A DNA stretch of 64,000 nt. Origin: Portulaca oleracea (Eukaryota > Streptophyta > Magnoliopsida > Caryophyllales > Portulacaceae). A program made the position numbers and the translations under genes. This document shows, one piece after another, positions 32,775 to 44,422 of the stretch. The stretch lies in assembly GCA_029582165.1 (NCBI GenBank), contig CM055885.1, positions 11,964,729-12,028,728 on the forward strand, read 5' to 3'. The notes under the pieces were generated by a model. That model saw nothing but the letters and a program-made list of their open reading frames with translations, had not been told where the DNA came from and did no database searches. The first letter of the stretch is position 1, and every line of letters begins with the position of its first letter.

Positions 32775-34756
32775 CACTATCAGTGCCCACAATCCAAGAG
32801 ATGGAGGAAGCTTCTCAAAACCCCAAAGAACTGGTGCGATGGTTTCAAGAAATAAGGAAATGGGCAATATACGAGACGAGTGAAACAAGGCGGGTATGGC
32901 TCGAAATCCTTGGCATCCCGCCTCATGGTTGGAGCTGGAAAAACTTCAAAAATTGCCTCAAGCCTTGGGGAAGATTATTAAATCTCAGCCATAGTATTAA
33001 TTCCACGATGGAGTTTGGAACCACACAAGCCCTTGTTCTAACTGACAGAATACAGAAGATTGAAGGGGAAATCTTGTTAGACATTGAGGAGTGTTCCTAC
33101 ATAATGTTTGTTAGAGAACTTGGTACAACACTATCAATGCCCTATTACTTGGGGAACAAGTCGAATTTGGTCATGGGAAGCTGTTATTCCCCAAATCAGA
33201 GGCTTACAAATGACAATCAGATTGGCAGCCATGTGCAAGATCATGAGATAGTACCAAAAACGATCATGGAGGACAAGGTAGTTGAAAGGGTGGGAACCAA
33301 TTCGTCAGACCATGAAAGACCATCCAGAATACTTGAAAACGATGATGTCATTTCCAATACTAGACTACAGCAGCTGTCCAATGGTGGTTACATTGATGAG
33401 GTGAGGTGGTTAGCTGAACGGACAGAAGATTTGAAAGGGAGATTATTTGAGGCTTTAGGAATAAATGATTGGGGAGATTTTCAAAACCACCATGGGAAAG
33501 ATGTTGCATTAATTGAGGACAATTCACTAGGAAGAAATGTTGATGAGCAGCTTGATAATTTCAATGTATCAAGTGAGCAGCTTGTAATGGGTGGAGAAAA
33601 TCAACACACCTCAGAGACAATTGAAGAGTCTTCTGAGGAACAACAATCACCTCATGACCCAACAAAAAGAGGTCGAGATCTATCCACTCCAAGAGGTGGT
33701 GTTCATGATTCACATTCAGAGACCATAGGAAATCAAGCAGCTACAGAATCAAATGACGATGAACTCGATGGAACTTATTGCTCATACAATGACACTAGTG
33801 AATCCGTGTTACAAACACGTCAAACAATTGCAAAAAAAAAAAAACCATAGATTTTGGTCGTTCTTCGGGCTTCATGAAAGCAAAACGAAACCAGCAAGCA
33901 AAGAAGTATTTGAAAGTCAAGCTAGCTAGAGGTGGACAGTTTAAAAGGAGGAGAAAACCATCCAAGAAGTTCCTACAACTTACGAGTGTCAGTCTCAGCC
34001 TAGATTTTTGAAGCTTGCTTTGTGGAAGAAATGAGGCTGGGAAAACATCAATTAAGAAAGAGAAGAGGAGAAGAAGTTGATGAATGGAGGTAATAATACT
34101 TTATATATGTGCAGCAATTGTTGGATTTGAAAGGGAGAAGAAGTTGCTCACTTGATTTGGGATTGCTCTGTGTTGAGGAATGGATCGAATTTTTTGGAAG
34201 AAAAGAGGAGTTTTAGTAGCCAGGGGTTAGCTTGGTGGGGAATTGATGGAAGGATTGATAAAGTAGGGCTTTTGATTGGTTTTGTGGAGTGGTTGAAAGC
34301 TGGTTGGTATGGGACTTGTACGTGCAAGCTATTGGATTATTGCTCTGCTTTGCAAGTTAACAGCACATGGAGATGGTGGATTATGACAAATTGATTAACA
34401 CATAAAGGCTTGGCTACCTACTGAATGCTATCTCAGGCAATTTGACAGAAATTTGTGGCTTCTTGGCAAAGGTTATCAACTCTCAAACATGGTGATAGTG
34501 ACTACTCAATATAGTATAATATTTATATAGTCTTGCATTTGCTTTTTGAGTGCTTTTTCTATGGTGGTGGAATAATTCACTGCATTGATGTCATACAATG
34601 TCATATGGATTTTAGGTGGTCGAGGAGGTTTTGTTAGCATTTGCCCATATTTTATTTGTGGGACATATACTCAGTTGACTATGCTATTTGGCTCTGAGTT
34701 TGGTTGTATATTTTGGCTGAAATGCCTCCTACTTACAAAAAAAAAAAAAAAAAAAA
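32775..34756 (+). mobile_element. L1-type LINE insertion, 5'-truncated, with poly(A)
   Basis: The 1.98-kb body lies between 17-bp target duplications and ends in a run of about 19 A (34738-34756). It contains the C-terminal part of ORF1 and a 3' untranslated region but no reverse transcriptase. It is therefore a 5'-truncated, internally deleted copy mobilised by another LINE. The small mismatch between duplications suggests a relatively recent insertion. Confidence 0.85.
32801..33850 (+). CDS. LINE ORF1 protein (DUF4283-type), 349 residues, truncated
   Basis: From ATG 32801 (MEEASQNPKELVRWFQEIRK) the frame is open to TAG 33848-33850. Residues 25-110 (ETRRVWLEILGIPPHGWSW, LKPWGRLLNL, IEGEILLDIEECSYIMFVRE) match the second half of the DUF4283 domain and the adjoining region of plant L1 ORF1. 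The rest is acidic, Asn/Ser-rich and disordered. The stop follows a run of A near 33835. In another frame the coding pattern continues as a very basic tail (MKAKRNQQAKKYLKVKLARG), so the natural C-terminus was probably lost by a slip in the A run. No zinc knuckle is present. Confidence 0.65.
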   Translation: MEEASQNPKELVRWFQEIRKWAIYETSETRRVWLEILGIPPHGWSWKNFKNCLKPWGRLLNLSHSINSTMEFGTTQALVLTDRIQKIEGEILLDIEECSYIMFVRELGTTLSMPYYLGNKSNLVMGSCYSPNQRLTNDNQIGSHVQDHEIVPKTIMEDKVVERVGTNSSDHERPSRILENDDVISNTRLQQLSNGGYIDEVRWLAERTEDLKGRLFEALGINDWGDFQNHHGKDVALIEDNSLGRNVDEQLDNFNVSSEQLVMGGENQHTSETIEESSEEQQSPHDPTKRGRDLSTPRGGVHDSHSETIGNQAATESNDDELDGTYCSYNDTSESVLQTRQTIAKKKKP

Positions 34757-34880
34757 ACAATCCTTCATAACAAATAGAAGTTGGGGTTTTCATCATATTT
34801 TTTCTTTTATTTTGTTTTTTGAAGCAGGTTATAATCAATTAATATTGTCAATAAAAAGGAAAAAAACGAAGTTGACAATG

Positions 34881-35891
34881 TGGAGCGTATCGGGCTGGGG
34901 CCCTAGTATCGATTCTCATGGTCATCAAGCTTTCCCGCAACCCTTCCATGAAACACGAGGAAAACGACGTCGGGGTCGGGTGCGGAGTACACTTTAAGAT
35001 GGACCTGGGACCCTGGAATCGTGAGTTGAATGGTGTCGGCTGTGGCATCCACTTCAAATGGGACCCCGGACCATGGGAGTGGAGCTACAGGTCCTCATCG
35101 AGACCTACTTCGGACCTTCAAAAGGGTTCGGAGTCCTTCGTCAAGAATAAGCGCAAACGAGTCAGCGTGGGTTGTCGGAATGGATGCGCCTTCACGCTTT
35201 GGGTCATAACTCCTTCAATATAATTCCGATGGGTCTCAAATTTTGGGAGCTTAAAGTACAAACTGAGAGCTTTCCAACGATATCTTACTGGCCTAAAATG
35301 GAGTCCAAATGAAGAAGTTATGCACATTTGAAGACGGCAGAAAAACTGCCCAGATCGTCACGCCCGCTACCCTCAGTGGTAACGCCCGTGACGACTCACG
35401 GCAGTTTCATTTTTTGTTCCGGAAGCTCCGTCACGCCCGCGACAACCAAGCCCGTGACCGCTAGCCTGTGTCGTCACGCTGCGACGACAAATGCGTAACG
35501 CCCGTGATAAAACTGTTTTGCGCGTATTATTGTGTTAAACGACTGTGTTTTGTTTTAAAACCCCCATTAGTATAAATACCCCCTTAGCTTATTTTCTAGG
35601 CAGCTTTTGATGATTATGAACATGCTATTGCATTGGTTAGGGTTTCCCTAAGTTTTCTCTCAAAATCTAGATTACTTTATCCAATCTTTTGGTGGTGTTT
35701 CTAGTCATTCCTTTACTGATCATTTGGTAGATTCTTCCTTTATGATGGTCATGGTGGGGTGTTAGGCTTTGGTGGTGGACTACCTTTATCCAAGGTCATA
35801 TCCAATCCCATTGGTGTTCAAGCTTTTATTCGATTGATGATTCAAGTCACTCAAGCTAAGTCTTCAATCTCTCCCATCGCGCCACGCTCCA
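34881..35891 (+). mobile_element. Solo LTR, 1011 bp, with 5-bp target duplication
   Basis: It starts TGGAGCG and ends CGCTCCA, perfect 7-bp inverted termini, flanked by CAATG on both sides (34876-34880 and 35892-35896). The related empty site at about 41899 reads CAATA with no insert. The right part is homologous to the G2 LTR (9060-9190, opposite strand). The middle (35358-35515) carries repeated GTCACGCCCG/CGTGAC words. No internal region is attached. The part from 35127 onward recurs at 38641-39405 and 44610-45374. Confidence 0.9.
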
Positions 35892-36479
35892 CAATGTCAC
35901 TCAAATTATGATCTAGTATGGTCCCAAATCGTATAAAAATCAAACCAACTCACAAACCATTTGTTAAAAAATTTCATACCAAATCATAAATCAATGACTA
36001 CAAAAATCAAACTGGAACAGAAACTTTGAAATTGTCCACTCTGATTATTTTTGTATCAAAGCACTTACACCCTACACTTAATCAATCAAATTATTCTCAA
36101 ATAAAAAAATTTTAAACATGAATTTTCATTTTTGAATTCTACTAAACTTATCTGATACATCATAATTAAAGACCATAATTTATATCTTATAAAATTTAAC
36201 TAAAAACTTATTAATTGCATTGTTATGCTGAACGAATCTATAACCAATCTTACATTTCCTAAAAAAAAGGAACTATGTGTCATCATTAAACCTTAGACCA
36301 CCACAAACCAACATAAGCATTTGGTTATAAATATAGTCATTCAAACATAACAACTATTTTTATTAAGAAATGTATGCGGATCTTAAAAATCAATTCATAT
36401 AAATTACCATTTATAGAGCATCGAACCTCATCCTTATCAAATTATGAAGCAACTTTTGTGCTGACAACCCAAATTTATC

Positions 36480-37993
36480 CAATCAAGAGGATTGAGGGGT
36501 TACATCATCAAAATCCATAAAGAAGAGTTTCTTCAAGGATTGACGTTCATTGATAGTTGTCGGTCATCGTTGTTGAAGCCTTTGTGACGAGGAATGTAGT
36601 TTGTGATACACTATTAGCAGAGTTCCATAATATACGTGTTAACGGTGATAATTTATTGCTCATTAGTGTAGTGAATAGTTCCTTTTGTGTTCATTGGAGG
36701 ATTTATAGTTTGGTACAAGACATTCACTCTCTCTTTCCCTATATCGTTCCAATTTTATCTGATGTCTCCGAAGAGATAGCTCTCCCCTTCCTTCGTGCTT
36801 CAGTTGTTATCACTAACAATTTTCATTGAGGCAACAATGTTGCGCATTAGTATTTGAGTACAGTCACGAGATTCAATCTTCAGTAGTCTTAATATCATAT
36901 TTATAATGTAGACTTATTTAACATTTTGTATGAAGATATCTCATATTGATTCCCTTAAAGAATAGTGATTATATATACCTTCTATAAAAAAAAAGTAAAC
37001 AGAAACTCAAAGTTTTCAAAATTAATTTTTTTCCCTTTTTGGAAAACAAAGAAAACTATGATTCCTAGTATGGAGAAGTAATCATATTGTTACCATCGGA
37101 GGAACTATTATTCCTATAGCGGAGAAGCTCTGATACTTGGGATTGATTTCGCATAATGATGGTGACATAAGCGACAGTATAACAAATCGGATTAATGTTT
37201 GTTGGAACAAGTGGAAGACAACTTCAGTGATAAGAGGATTCCACTAAAATATTAAGGTAAAGTATATCATGTGGTAATCTGACCAACAATGTCATATAGA
37301 TCATAACATTGGGCAACAAAGAGATCACACTGTCAAAAGTTGAATGTGGCAAAGATAAGGATTATTCGGTGGATTTGTGGGTTCATCAAGCTAGACAAGA
37401 TAAGGAGTGACGTGTGTCGTGAAAAAGTTAAGCGTGAGTTCTATCGAGGATAAGTTGCATAAATTATACCTCCACCATTTCGTCATGGGTAGGGGATGCC
37501 TACGAAGTCTACGAGGGTGGTGATTAGGAGCGATTTCAAGCATATAGGGTTAGTGGCGAACATGACATTTGATAGGGGTGTTTGGCGGGTTAGATTTAAG
37601 GTACTAGGGTGAAGGGATAAGAGGTTACCGGTAGGACCATGTTTGGCCATTTTTGAGTGTTTTTTTTTTTTGTGCTTTTCTTATTTTTGTGTGTGTGTGC
37701 GCGCGAGAGTGTGTTTTTTTTTTTTTTTTGCCATAGGGACGTTTGATGCAGTAACTACCAACTCAATGCTTGGAGGGTGCATGTATGAAGTTTCGTTGCC
37801 CATTTTTCTCTTCATCTTTTCGTTCCTAAGCAATTTCCCCACTAATTTTTCAAAATGGTTTTTTATTGCATTATCAAGTCGGTCCGCTATAGTAAGCCTC
37901 TTCATATACTAATATAAATGAAGGGAAGATTACCTGCACCCCTCTCAGACCTCGCATTAGCGAGACTTTACTAAAGGTTGTTGTTGTTGTTGT
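36480..37993 (+). pseudogene. LINE remnants, unit I: RNase H piece, RTE-type RT C-terminus, TTG tail
   Basis: 36557-36826 is open and reads like the C-terminal RNase H domain of plant L1 ORF2 (EFHNIRVNGDNLLLISVVNS, WRIYSLVQDIHSLF). About 250 bp later a broken frame (37070-37615) gives pieces of the RT C-terminus of plant RTE-type LINEs (KLNVAKIRIIRWICGFIKL and MTFDRGVWRVRFKVLG). The element ends in (TTG)n at 37977-37993, the usual RTE tail. Stops and indels abound. Two LINE types appear joined. This copy is a chimera: its left part resembles half-unit a, its right part half-unit b. Confidence 0.7.
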
Positions 37994-38640
37994 AAAAAAA
38001 TTAATATATATTAACTAAACACGACACAACAACTCCATGGAGAGGGAGACACGAAAAACTCATACCTTATCGGACCATCAAGACACAACACCGCCAAGAA
38101 CAAAAGAATAACCCCATAAACTTATCAAGCATGCATAACAACTAAATGAAGTTACATAAAATAGCAAAACATGCCTTAGTAAGGGGACACCTAATACGGA
38201 CTATTAACACATGGAGATACAACATATTTGATTGAGTACAATTTTCAAAATAAAAAAGGTGACTCATGTGACCCCTCAATGTCACCCACAAACACAGTTG
38301 GAGTAGTGAGCGGGAAGAAAAAAGGGCAGAGTGGAAGTAGTGCCCCTGAAAATTTCGCACACCTTCAAAATCCCGCACACCTTTTCCCCTTTTGCCTCCC
38401 GATCATTTATTCATTTATTTATTTATTTATTTATTTATTAATTTATTTATTTATTTGTCTCTCCTACAGTCTTGCTTCTCAGAATTGTTGTCGCCTGCAG
38501 ACACTCACCCTTCTTTTTCTCCTTACTCCCTCCCTTGAACCCTAACGACAACACCCAAAAAATATTCACCACAATTTCGCTTTCCCCTTTGATCATCACC
38601 TCCCGCCTTTGTCTTACGTACTCACTTCTCTCCCATCTTC
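37994..38640 (+). repeat. Copy 1 of the SUVH4 upstream/leader segment
   Basis: Collinear with 49893-50527: the ACTAAACACGACACAAC start, the ATGTGACCCCTCAATGTCAC block, the TTTA microsatellite (38412-38456), CCTACAGTCTTGCTTCTC, and the CTTTGATCATCACC and CTCTCCCATCTTC end. It fuses to LTR sequence at 38641-38643 instead of continuing into the gene. Confidence 0.9.
38412..38456 (+). repeat. TTTA microsatellite, copy 1
   Basis: About eleven ATTT units with one interruption (ATTAATTT). Confidence 0.9.
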
Positions 38641-39405
38641 TTCGGAGTCCTTCGGCAAGTATAAGTGCAAACGAGTCAGCGTGGGTTGTCGGAATGGATG
38701 CGCCTTCACGCTTTGGGTCATAACTCTTCAATATAACTCCGATGGGTCTCAAATTTTGGGAGCTTAAAGTACACACTGAGAGCTTTCCAACGATATCTTA
38801 CAAGCTTAAAATATAGTCCAGGTGAAGAAGTTATGCACATTTCAAGACGGCAGAAAAACTGCCCAGATCGTCACGCCCGCTACCCTCAGTGGTAACGCCC
38901 GTGACGACTCACGGCAGTTTCATTTTTTGTTCCGGAAGCTCCGTCACGCCCGCGACAACCAAGCCCGTGACCCTGCTAGCCCAGGTCGTCACGCCCGTGA
39001 CGACAGCCGTAACGCCCGTGATAAAACTGTTTTGCGCGTATTATTGTGTTAAACGACTGTGTTTTGTTTTAAAACCCCCATTAGTATAAATACCCCCTTA
39101 GCTTATTTTCTAGGCAGCTTTTGATGATTATGAACATGCTATTGCATTGGTTAGGGTTTCCCTAAGTTTTCTCTCAAAATCTAGATTACTTTATCCAATC
39201 TTTTGGTGGTGTTTCTAGTCATTCCTTTACTGATCATTTGGTGGATTCTTCCTTTACGATGGTCATGGTGGGGTGTTAGGCTTTGGTGGTGGACTACCTT
39301 TATCCAAGGTCATATCCAATCCCATTGGTGTTCAAGCTTTTATTCGATTGATGATTCAAGTCACTCAAGCTAAGTCTTCAATCTCTCCCATCGCGCCACG
39401 CTCCA
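38641..39405 (+). mobile_element. Partial solo-LTR copy in array unit II
   Basis: Corresponds to 35127-35891 and ends in CGCTCCA followed by CAATG. It keeps more intact GTCACGCCCGTGAC words than the unit I copy. Confidence 0.9.
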
Positions 39406-40009
39406 CAATGTCACTCAAATTATGATCTAGTATGGTCCCAAATCGTATAAAAATCAAACCAACTCACAAACCATTTGTTAAAAAATTTCATACCAAATCA
39501 TAAATCAATGACTACAAAAATCAAACTGGAACAGAAACTTTGAAATTGTCCACTCTGATTATTTTTGTATCAAAGTACTTAGACCCTACACTTAATCAAT
39601 CAAATTATTCTCAAATAAAAAAATTTAAACATGAATTTTCATTTTTGAATTCTACTAAACTTATCTGATACATCATAATTAAAGACCATAATTTATATCT
39701 TATAAAATTTAACTAAAAACTGATTAATCACATTGTTATGCTGAACGAATCTATAACCAATCTTACATTTCCTAAAAAAAAAGGCACTATGTGTCATCAT
39801 TAAACCTTAGACCGCCACAAACCAACATAAGCCTTTGGTTATAAATATAGTCATTCAAACATAACAACTATTTTTATTGAGAAATGTATGCGGATCTTAA
39901 AAATCAATTCATATAAATTACCATTTATAGAACATCGAACCTCATCCTTATCAAATTATGAAGCAACTTTTGTGCTGACAACCCAAATTTATCCAATCAG
40001 GAGGATTGA

Positions 40010-41527
40010 GGGGTTGCATCAAGAAAAGTTATAAAGAAGAGTTCCTTCAAAGATTGGCGTCCATTGGTAGTTGTCGGTCATTGTTGTTGAAGCCTTTGTA
40101 ATGAGGAATGGAGTTTGTGATGCACCATTAGCAAAGTTCCATAATATATGTGTTGACGGTGATAATTTATTGGACATTAGTGTAGTGAAAAGTTCCTTTC
40201 GTGTTCGATGCAGGATTTATAGTTTGGTACAAGACATTCACCCTTTCCTTCCATGTATCGTTCCAATATTATCGAATGTCTCCGAAGAGATCACTCTCTA
40301 GTTCCCTCGTGGTGCATCAACTGTTATCACTAACAATTTTCATAAAATCAATAGGGCCACACATCGGTATTTGAGTATGGTCACGAGACTCGATCTTCAG
40401 TAGTCTTGATATCATATTTATAGTGTAGACTTATTTAACATTTTGTATGAAGATTTCTTACGTTGATCTTCTGAAAGAATAGTGATTATATATACATTCT
40501 ATAAAAAATTTAAAAAAAAAGTAAACAAAAACTCAAATTTTTCAAAAGTAATTTTTTTTTCTTTTTAGAAAACAAAGAAAAATATTATTTGTAGAGTGGA
40601 GAAGTAGTCAAATTGTTACCATCGAAGGAACGATTATTCCAAGAGCGGAGAAGTTCCTGTACTTGGGATTTATTTTGCAAAGTGATGGAGATATAAGCGA
40701 GGATATAACACATCGAATTAATGTTGGTTGACACAAGTGGAAGACAACTCCAGGAGTATTGTTTGATAAGAGGATTCCACTTAAGCATAAAGATAAAGTA
40801 TATCGTGTGGTAATCTTATTAGCAATGTAATATGGGTCGGAGTGTTGGGCTACAAAGAGATCACACTGTGAAAAGTTGAATGTGGCAGAGATAAGGATGA
40901 TCCGATGGATTTGTGGGTACATCAAGATTGACAAGACGAGGAATGATGTGTGTCGTGAACAAGTTACACGTGACTTCTATCGAGGATAAGTTGCAAAAGA
41001 ATAGATTATGCTACCAACATTTTGCCATGGGCGTGGGAAACCTAGGAAGTCTATGAGGGAGGTGATTAGGAACGATTTGAAGCATAAAGGGTTATGAAGG
41101 ACACGATACTGGATAGGGGTGCTTGACTGGTTATGATTAAGGTAATAGGGTGGTACTAGGGTGAAGGGCTAAGAGGTTACTGGTAGGACCCTACTTTGTC
41201 ATTTTTTTTTATTGTTTTTTGTGTATTTCTTGTGTGTGTGTGTGTGTATGTGTGTTTTTCCTAGGGACATCCGATGCACTAACTACCCACTTAGTGCTTG
41301 GAGTATGCATGTATGAAGTTTCTTTGTCCATGTTTCTCTTTTTCTCTCGGTTCCCAAACAATTTTCCCTCTAGTTTTCAAAATAGTTGTTTTTTTGTATT
41401 ATCAAATCGGGTCCGCTGGAACCAACCTCAATGTATTAACGTGCATGAAGATAAGATTGTCTGACCTAGATCTGAATCCTTGTATTAGCAGGACTTTACT
41501 GCAAATTATTGTTGTTGTTGTTGTTGT
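40010..41527 (+). pseudogene. LINE remnants, unit II half-unit a
   Basis: RNase H piece at 40071-40301 (NGVCDAPLAKFHNICVDGDN, then YSLVQDIHPFLPCIVPILSN). RT C-terminal remnant at about 40590-41150: VTIEGTIIPRAEKFLYLGF, HKDKVYRVVILL, KLNVAEIRMIRWICGYIKI. TTG tail at 41508-41527. More RT is readable here than in half-unit b. Several stops; non-functional. Confidence 0.75.
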
Positions 41528-41908
41528 AAAGAAAACTAACGTATATTAACTAAACACGATACAACTCCTCTATGGGGAGGGAGACACAAAAAATGCATAT
41601 CGAACCAGACTGTCAATGCACAACATGCGTTAATAACGGGACAGCTACAGACCATTAATACATGGAGGTAGAACATTTTTTAGTACAATTTTCGAAATAA
41701 AAAGGTCAACTTCTCATGGTTTTATAAACTTTTTGAAAAAATGAGGCTATAGTTATGCTTTGATAAAAAAAACTGTGGAGTTGTAAGTTTGAATAAAAAT
41801 AAATAGATAAGTTACGGACATTTGGCCTATAATTTTTTTTTTTTTTTTGAAGTAGGGTATAATCAATTATATCATCATAAAAAGGAAAAAAACTAAGTTG
41901 ACAATATC
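41528..41908 (+). repeat. Spacer: diverged copy of the start of the SUVH4 upstream segment
   Basis: ATTAACTAAACACGATACAAC, then GGGGAGGGAGACAC, ATTAATACATGGAGGTA and AGTACAATTTTCGAAATAAA match 37996-38260 and 49900-50160 with much divergence. It then runs into GGGTATAATCAATTA and AAGTTGACAATA, which match 34826-34880, the left flank of the solo LTR. Confidence 0.7.
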
Positions 41909-42459
41909 ACTCAAATTGTGATCTAATATGGTACCAAATTGTATAAAAATCAAGGACTAAAAATAATCAAACTGAAACGACAACTTTGAAATATATCCAA
42001 GGTGACTACCATTTTGTACTAAAGAGCTTACAACCTATATTTGATCAATCAAATTATTCTCAAATAAAAAATTAAAACATGAATTGTCAACTTTTTTGAA
42101 TTCTAACTAAACATTATCCAATACATCATAATTAAAAATGAATAACTTATATCTTATGAAATTGAACTAAAAATGAATTAATCACATTGTTATGCTAGAC
42201 GAATCTATAAACAATCTTACATTTCCTAAATAAAAAAACACTATGCGTTATTATTAAACCTTAGACTCCCACTAATCAAAATAATATAAAGCCTTTGGTT
42301 ATAAATATAGTCATTTTAAACGTAACAACTATTTTTATTGAGAAATGTTTGCGGATCTTAAAAATCAATTCATATAAATTACCATTTATAAAGCATCGAA
42401 CCTCTTCGATATCAAATTATGAAGCAACTTTTGTGTTGACAACCAAATTTATCCAATCA

Positions 42460-43958
42460 AGAGGATTGAGGGGTTACATCATCAAAATCCATAAAGAAGA
42501 GTTTCTTCAAGGATTGACGTTCATTGATAGTTGTCGGTCATCGTTGTTGAAGCCTTTGTGACGAGGAATGTAGTTTGTGATACACTATTAGCAGAGTTCC
42601 ATAATATACGTGTTGACGGTGATAATTTGTTGCTCATTAGTGTAGTGAATAGTTCCTTTTGTGTTCATTGGAGGATTTATAGTTTGGTACAAGACATTCA
42701 CTTTCTCTTTCCCTGTATCGTTCCAATTTTATCCGATGTCTCCGAAGAGATCGCTCTCCCCTTCCTTCGTGCTTCAGCTGTTATCACTAACAATTTTCAT
42801 TGAGGCAACAATGTTGCGCATTAGTATTTGAGTACGGTCACGAGATTCAATCTTCAGTAGTCTTAATATCATATTTATAATGTAGACTTATTTAACATTT
42901 TGTATGAAGATATCTCATATTGATTCCCTTAAAGAATAGTGATTATATATACCTTCTATAAAAAAAAAAAAGTAAACAGAAACTCAAAGTTTTCAAAATT
43001 AATTTTTTTTCCCTTTTTGGAAAACAAAGAAAACTATGATTCCTAGTGTGGAGAAGTAGTCATATTGTTACCATCGGAGGAACTATTATTCCTATAGCGG
43101 AGAAGCTCTGATACTTGGGATTGATTTTGCATAATGATGGTGACATAAGCGACAGTATAACACATCGGATTAATGTTTGTTGGAACAAGTGGAAGACAAC
43201 TTCAGTGATAAGAGGATTCCACTTAAATTTTAAGTATATCATGTGGTAATCTGACCAACAATGTCATATAGATCACAACATTGGGCAACAAAGAGATCAC
43301 ACTGTCAAAAGTTGAATGTGGCAAAGATAAGGATTATTCGGTGGATTTGTGGGTTCATCAAGCTAGACAAGATAAGGAGTGACGTGTGTCGTGAAAAAGT
43401 TAAGCGTGAGTTCTATCGAGGATAAGTTGCATAAATTATACCTCCACCATTTCGTCATGGGTTGGGGATGCCTACGAAGTCTACGAGGGTGGTGATTAGG
43501 AGCGATTTCAAGCATATAGGGTTAGTGGCGAACATGACATTTGATAGGGGTGTTTGGCGGGTTAGATTTAAGGTACTAGGGTGAAGGGATAAGAGGTTAC
43601 CGGTAAGACCATGTTTTGCCATTTTTGAGTGTTTTTTTTTTGTGCTTTTCTTGTTCGTGTCTGTGTGTGCACGCGAGAGTGTGTTTTTTTTTTGCCATAG
43701 GGACGTTTGATGCAGTAACTACCCACTCAATGCTTGGAGCATGCATGTATTAAGTTTCGTTGCCCATGTTTCTCTTCATCTTTTCGTTCCTAAGCAATTT
43801 CCCCACTAATTTTTCAAAATGGTTGTTTATTGCATTATCAAGTCGGTCCGCTATAATAAGCCTCTTCATATACTAATATAAATTAAGGGAAGATTACCTA
43901 CATCCCTCTCAGACCTCGCATTAGCGAGAATTTACTAAAGGTTCTTGTTGTTGTTGTA
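42460..43958 (+). pseudogene. LINE remnants, unit II half-unit b
   Basis: RNase H piece at 42531-42803, RT C-terminal debris to about 43600 and a TTG tail ending at 43958. Sequence is close to unit I right part and to unit III half-unit b, less so to half-unit a. Confidence 0.7.
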
Positions 43959-44379
43959 AGAAAAATTAATATATATTAACTAAACACGACACAACAACTC
44001 CATGGAGAGGGAGACATGAAAAACTCAAACCTCACTGGACCATCAAGACACAACACTGCCAAGAACAAAAGAATAACCCCTTAAACTTATCAAGCATGCA
44101 TAACAACTAAATAAAGTTACATAAAATAGCAAAACATGCCTTAGTAAGGGGACACCTAATACGGACCATTAACACATGGAGATACAACATATTTGATTGA
44201 GTACAATTTTCGAAATAAAAAAGGTGACTCATGTGACCCCTCAATGTCACCCACAAACACAGTTGGAGTAGTGAGCGGGAAGAGAAAAGGGTAGAGTGGA
44301 AGTAGTGCCCCTGAAAATTTCGCACACCTTCAAAATCCCGCGCACCTTTTCCCCTTTTGCCTCTCGATCATTTCTTCAT

Positions 44380-44422
<43 letters not shown>

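Noticed and set aside
36557..36829. Conserved 90-codon ORF as a novel host gene
   Set aside because: Its GDNLL and WRIYSLVQDI blocks fit the LINE RNase H pattern; conservation is explained by recent tandem duplication.
38822..39052. Small ORFs of about 76 codons repeated in array units II and III
   Set aside because: Within the LTR's GTCACGCCC repeats; repeated because the array is repeated, not because of protein constraint.
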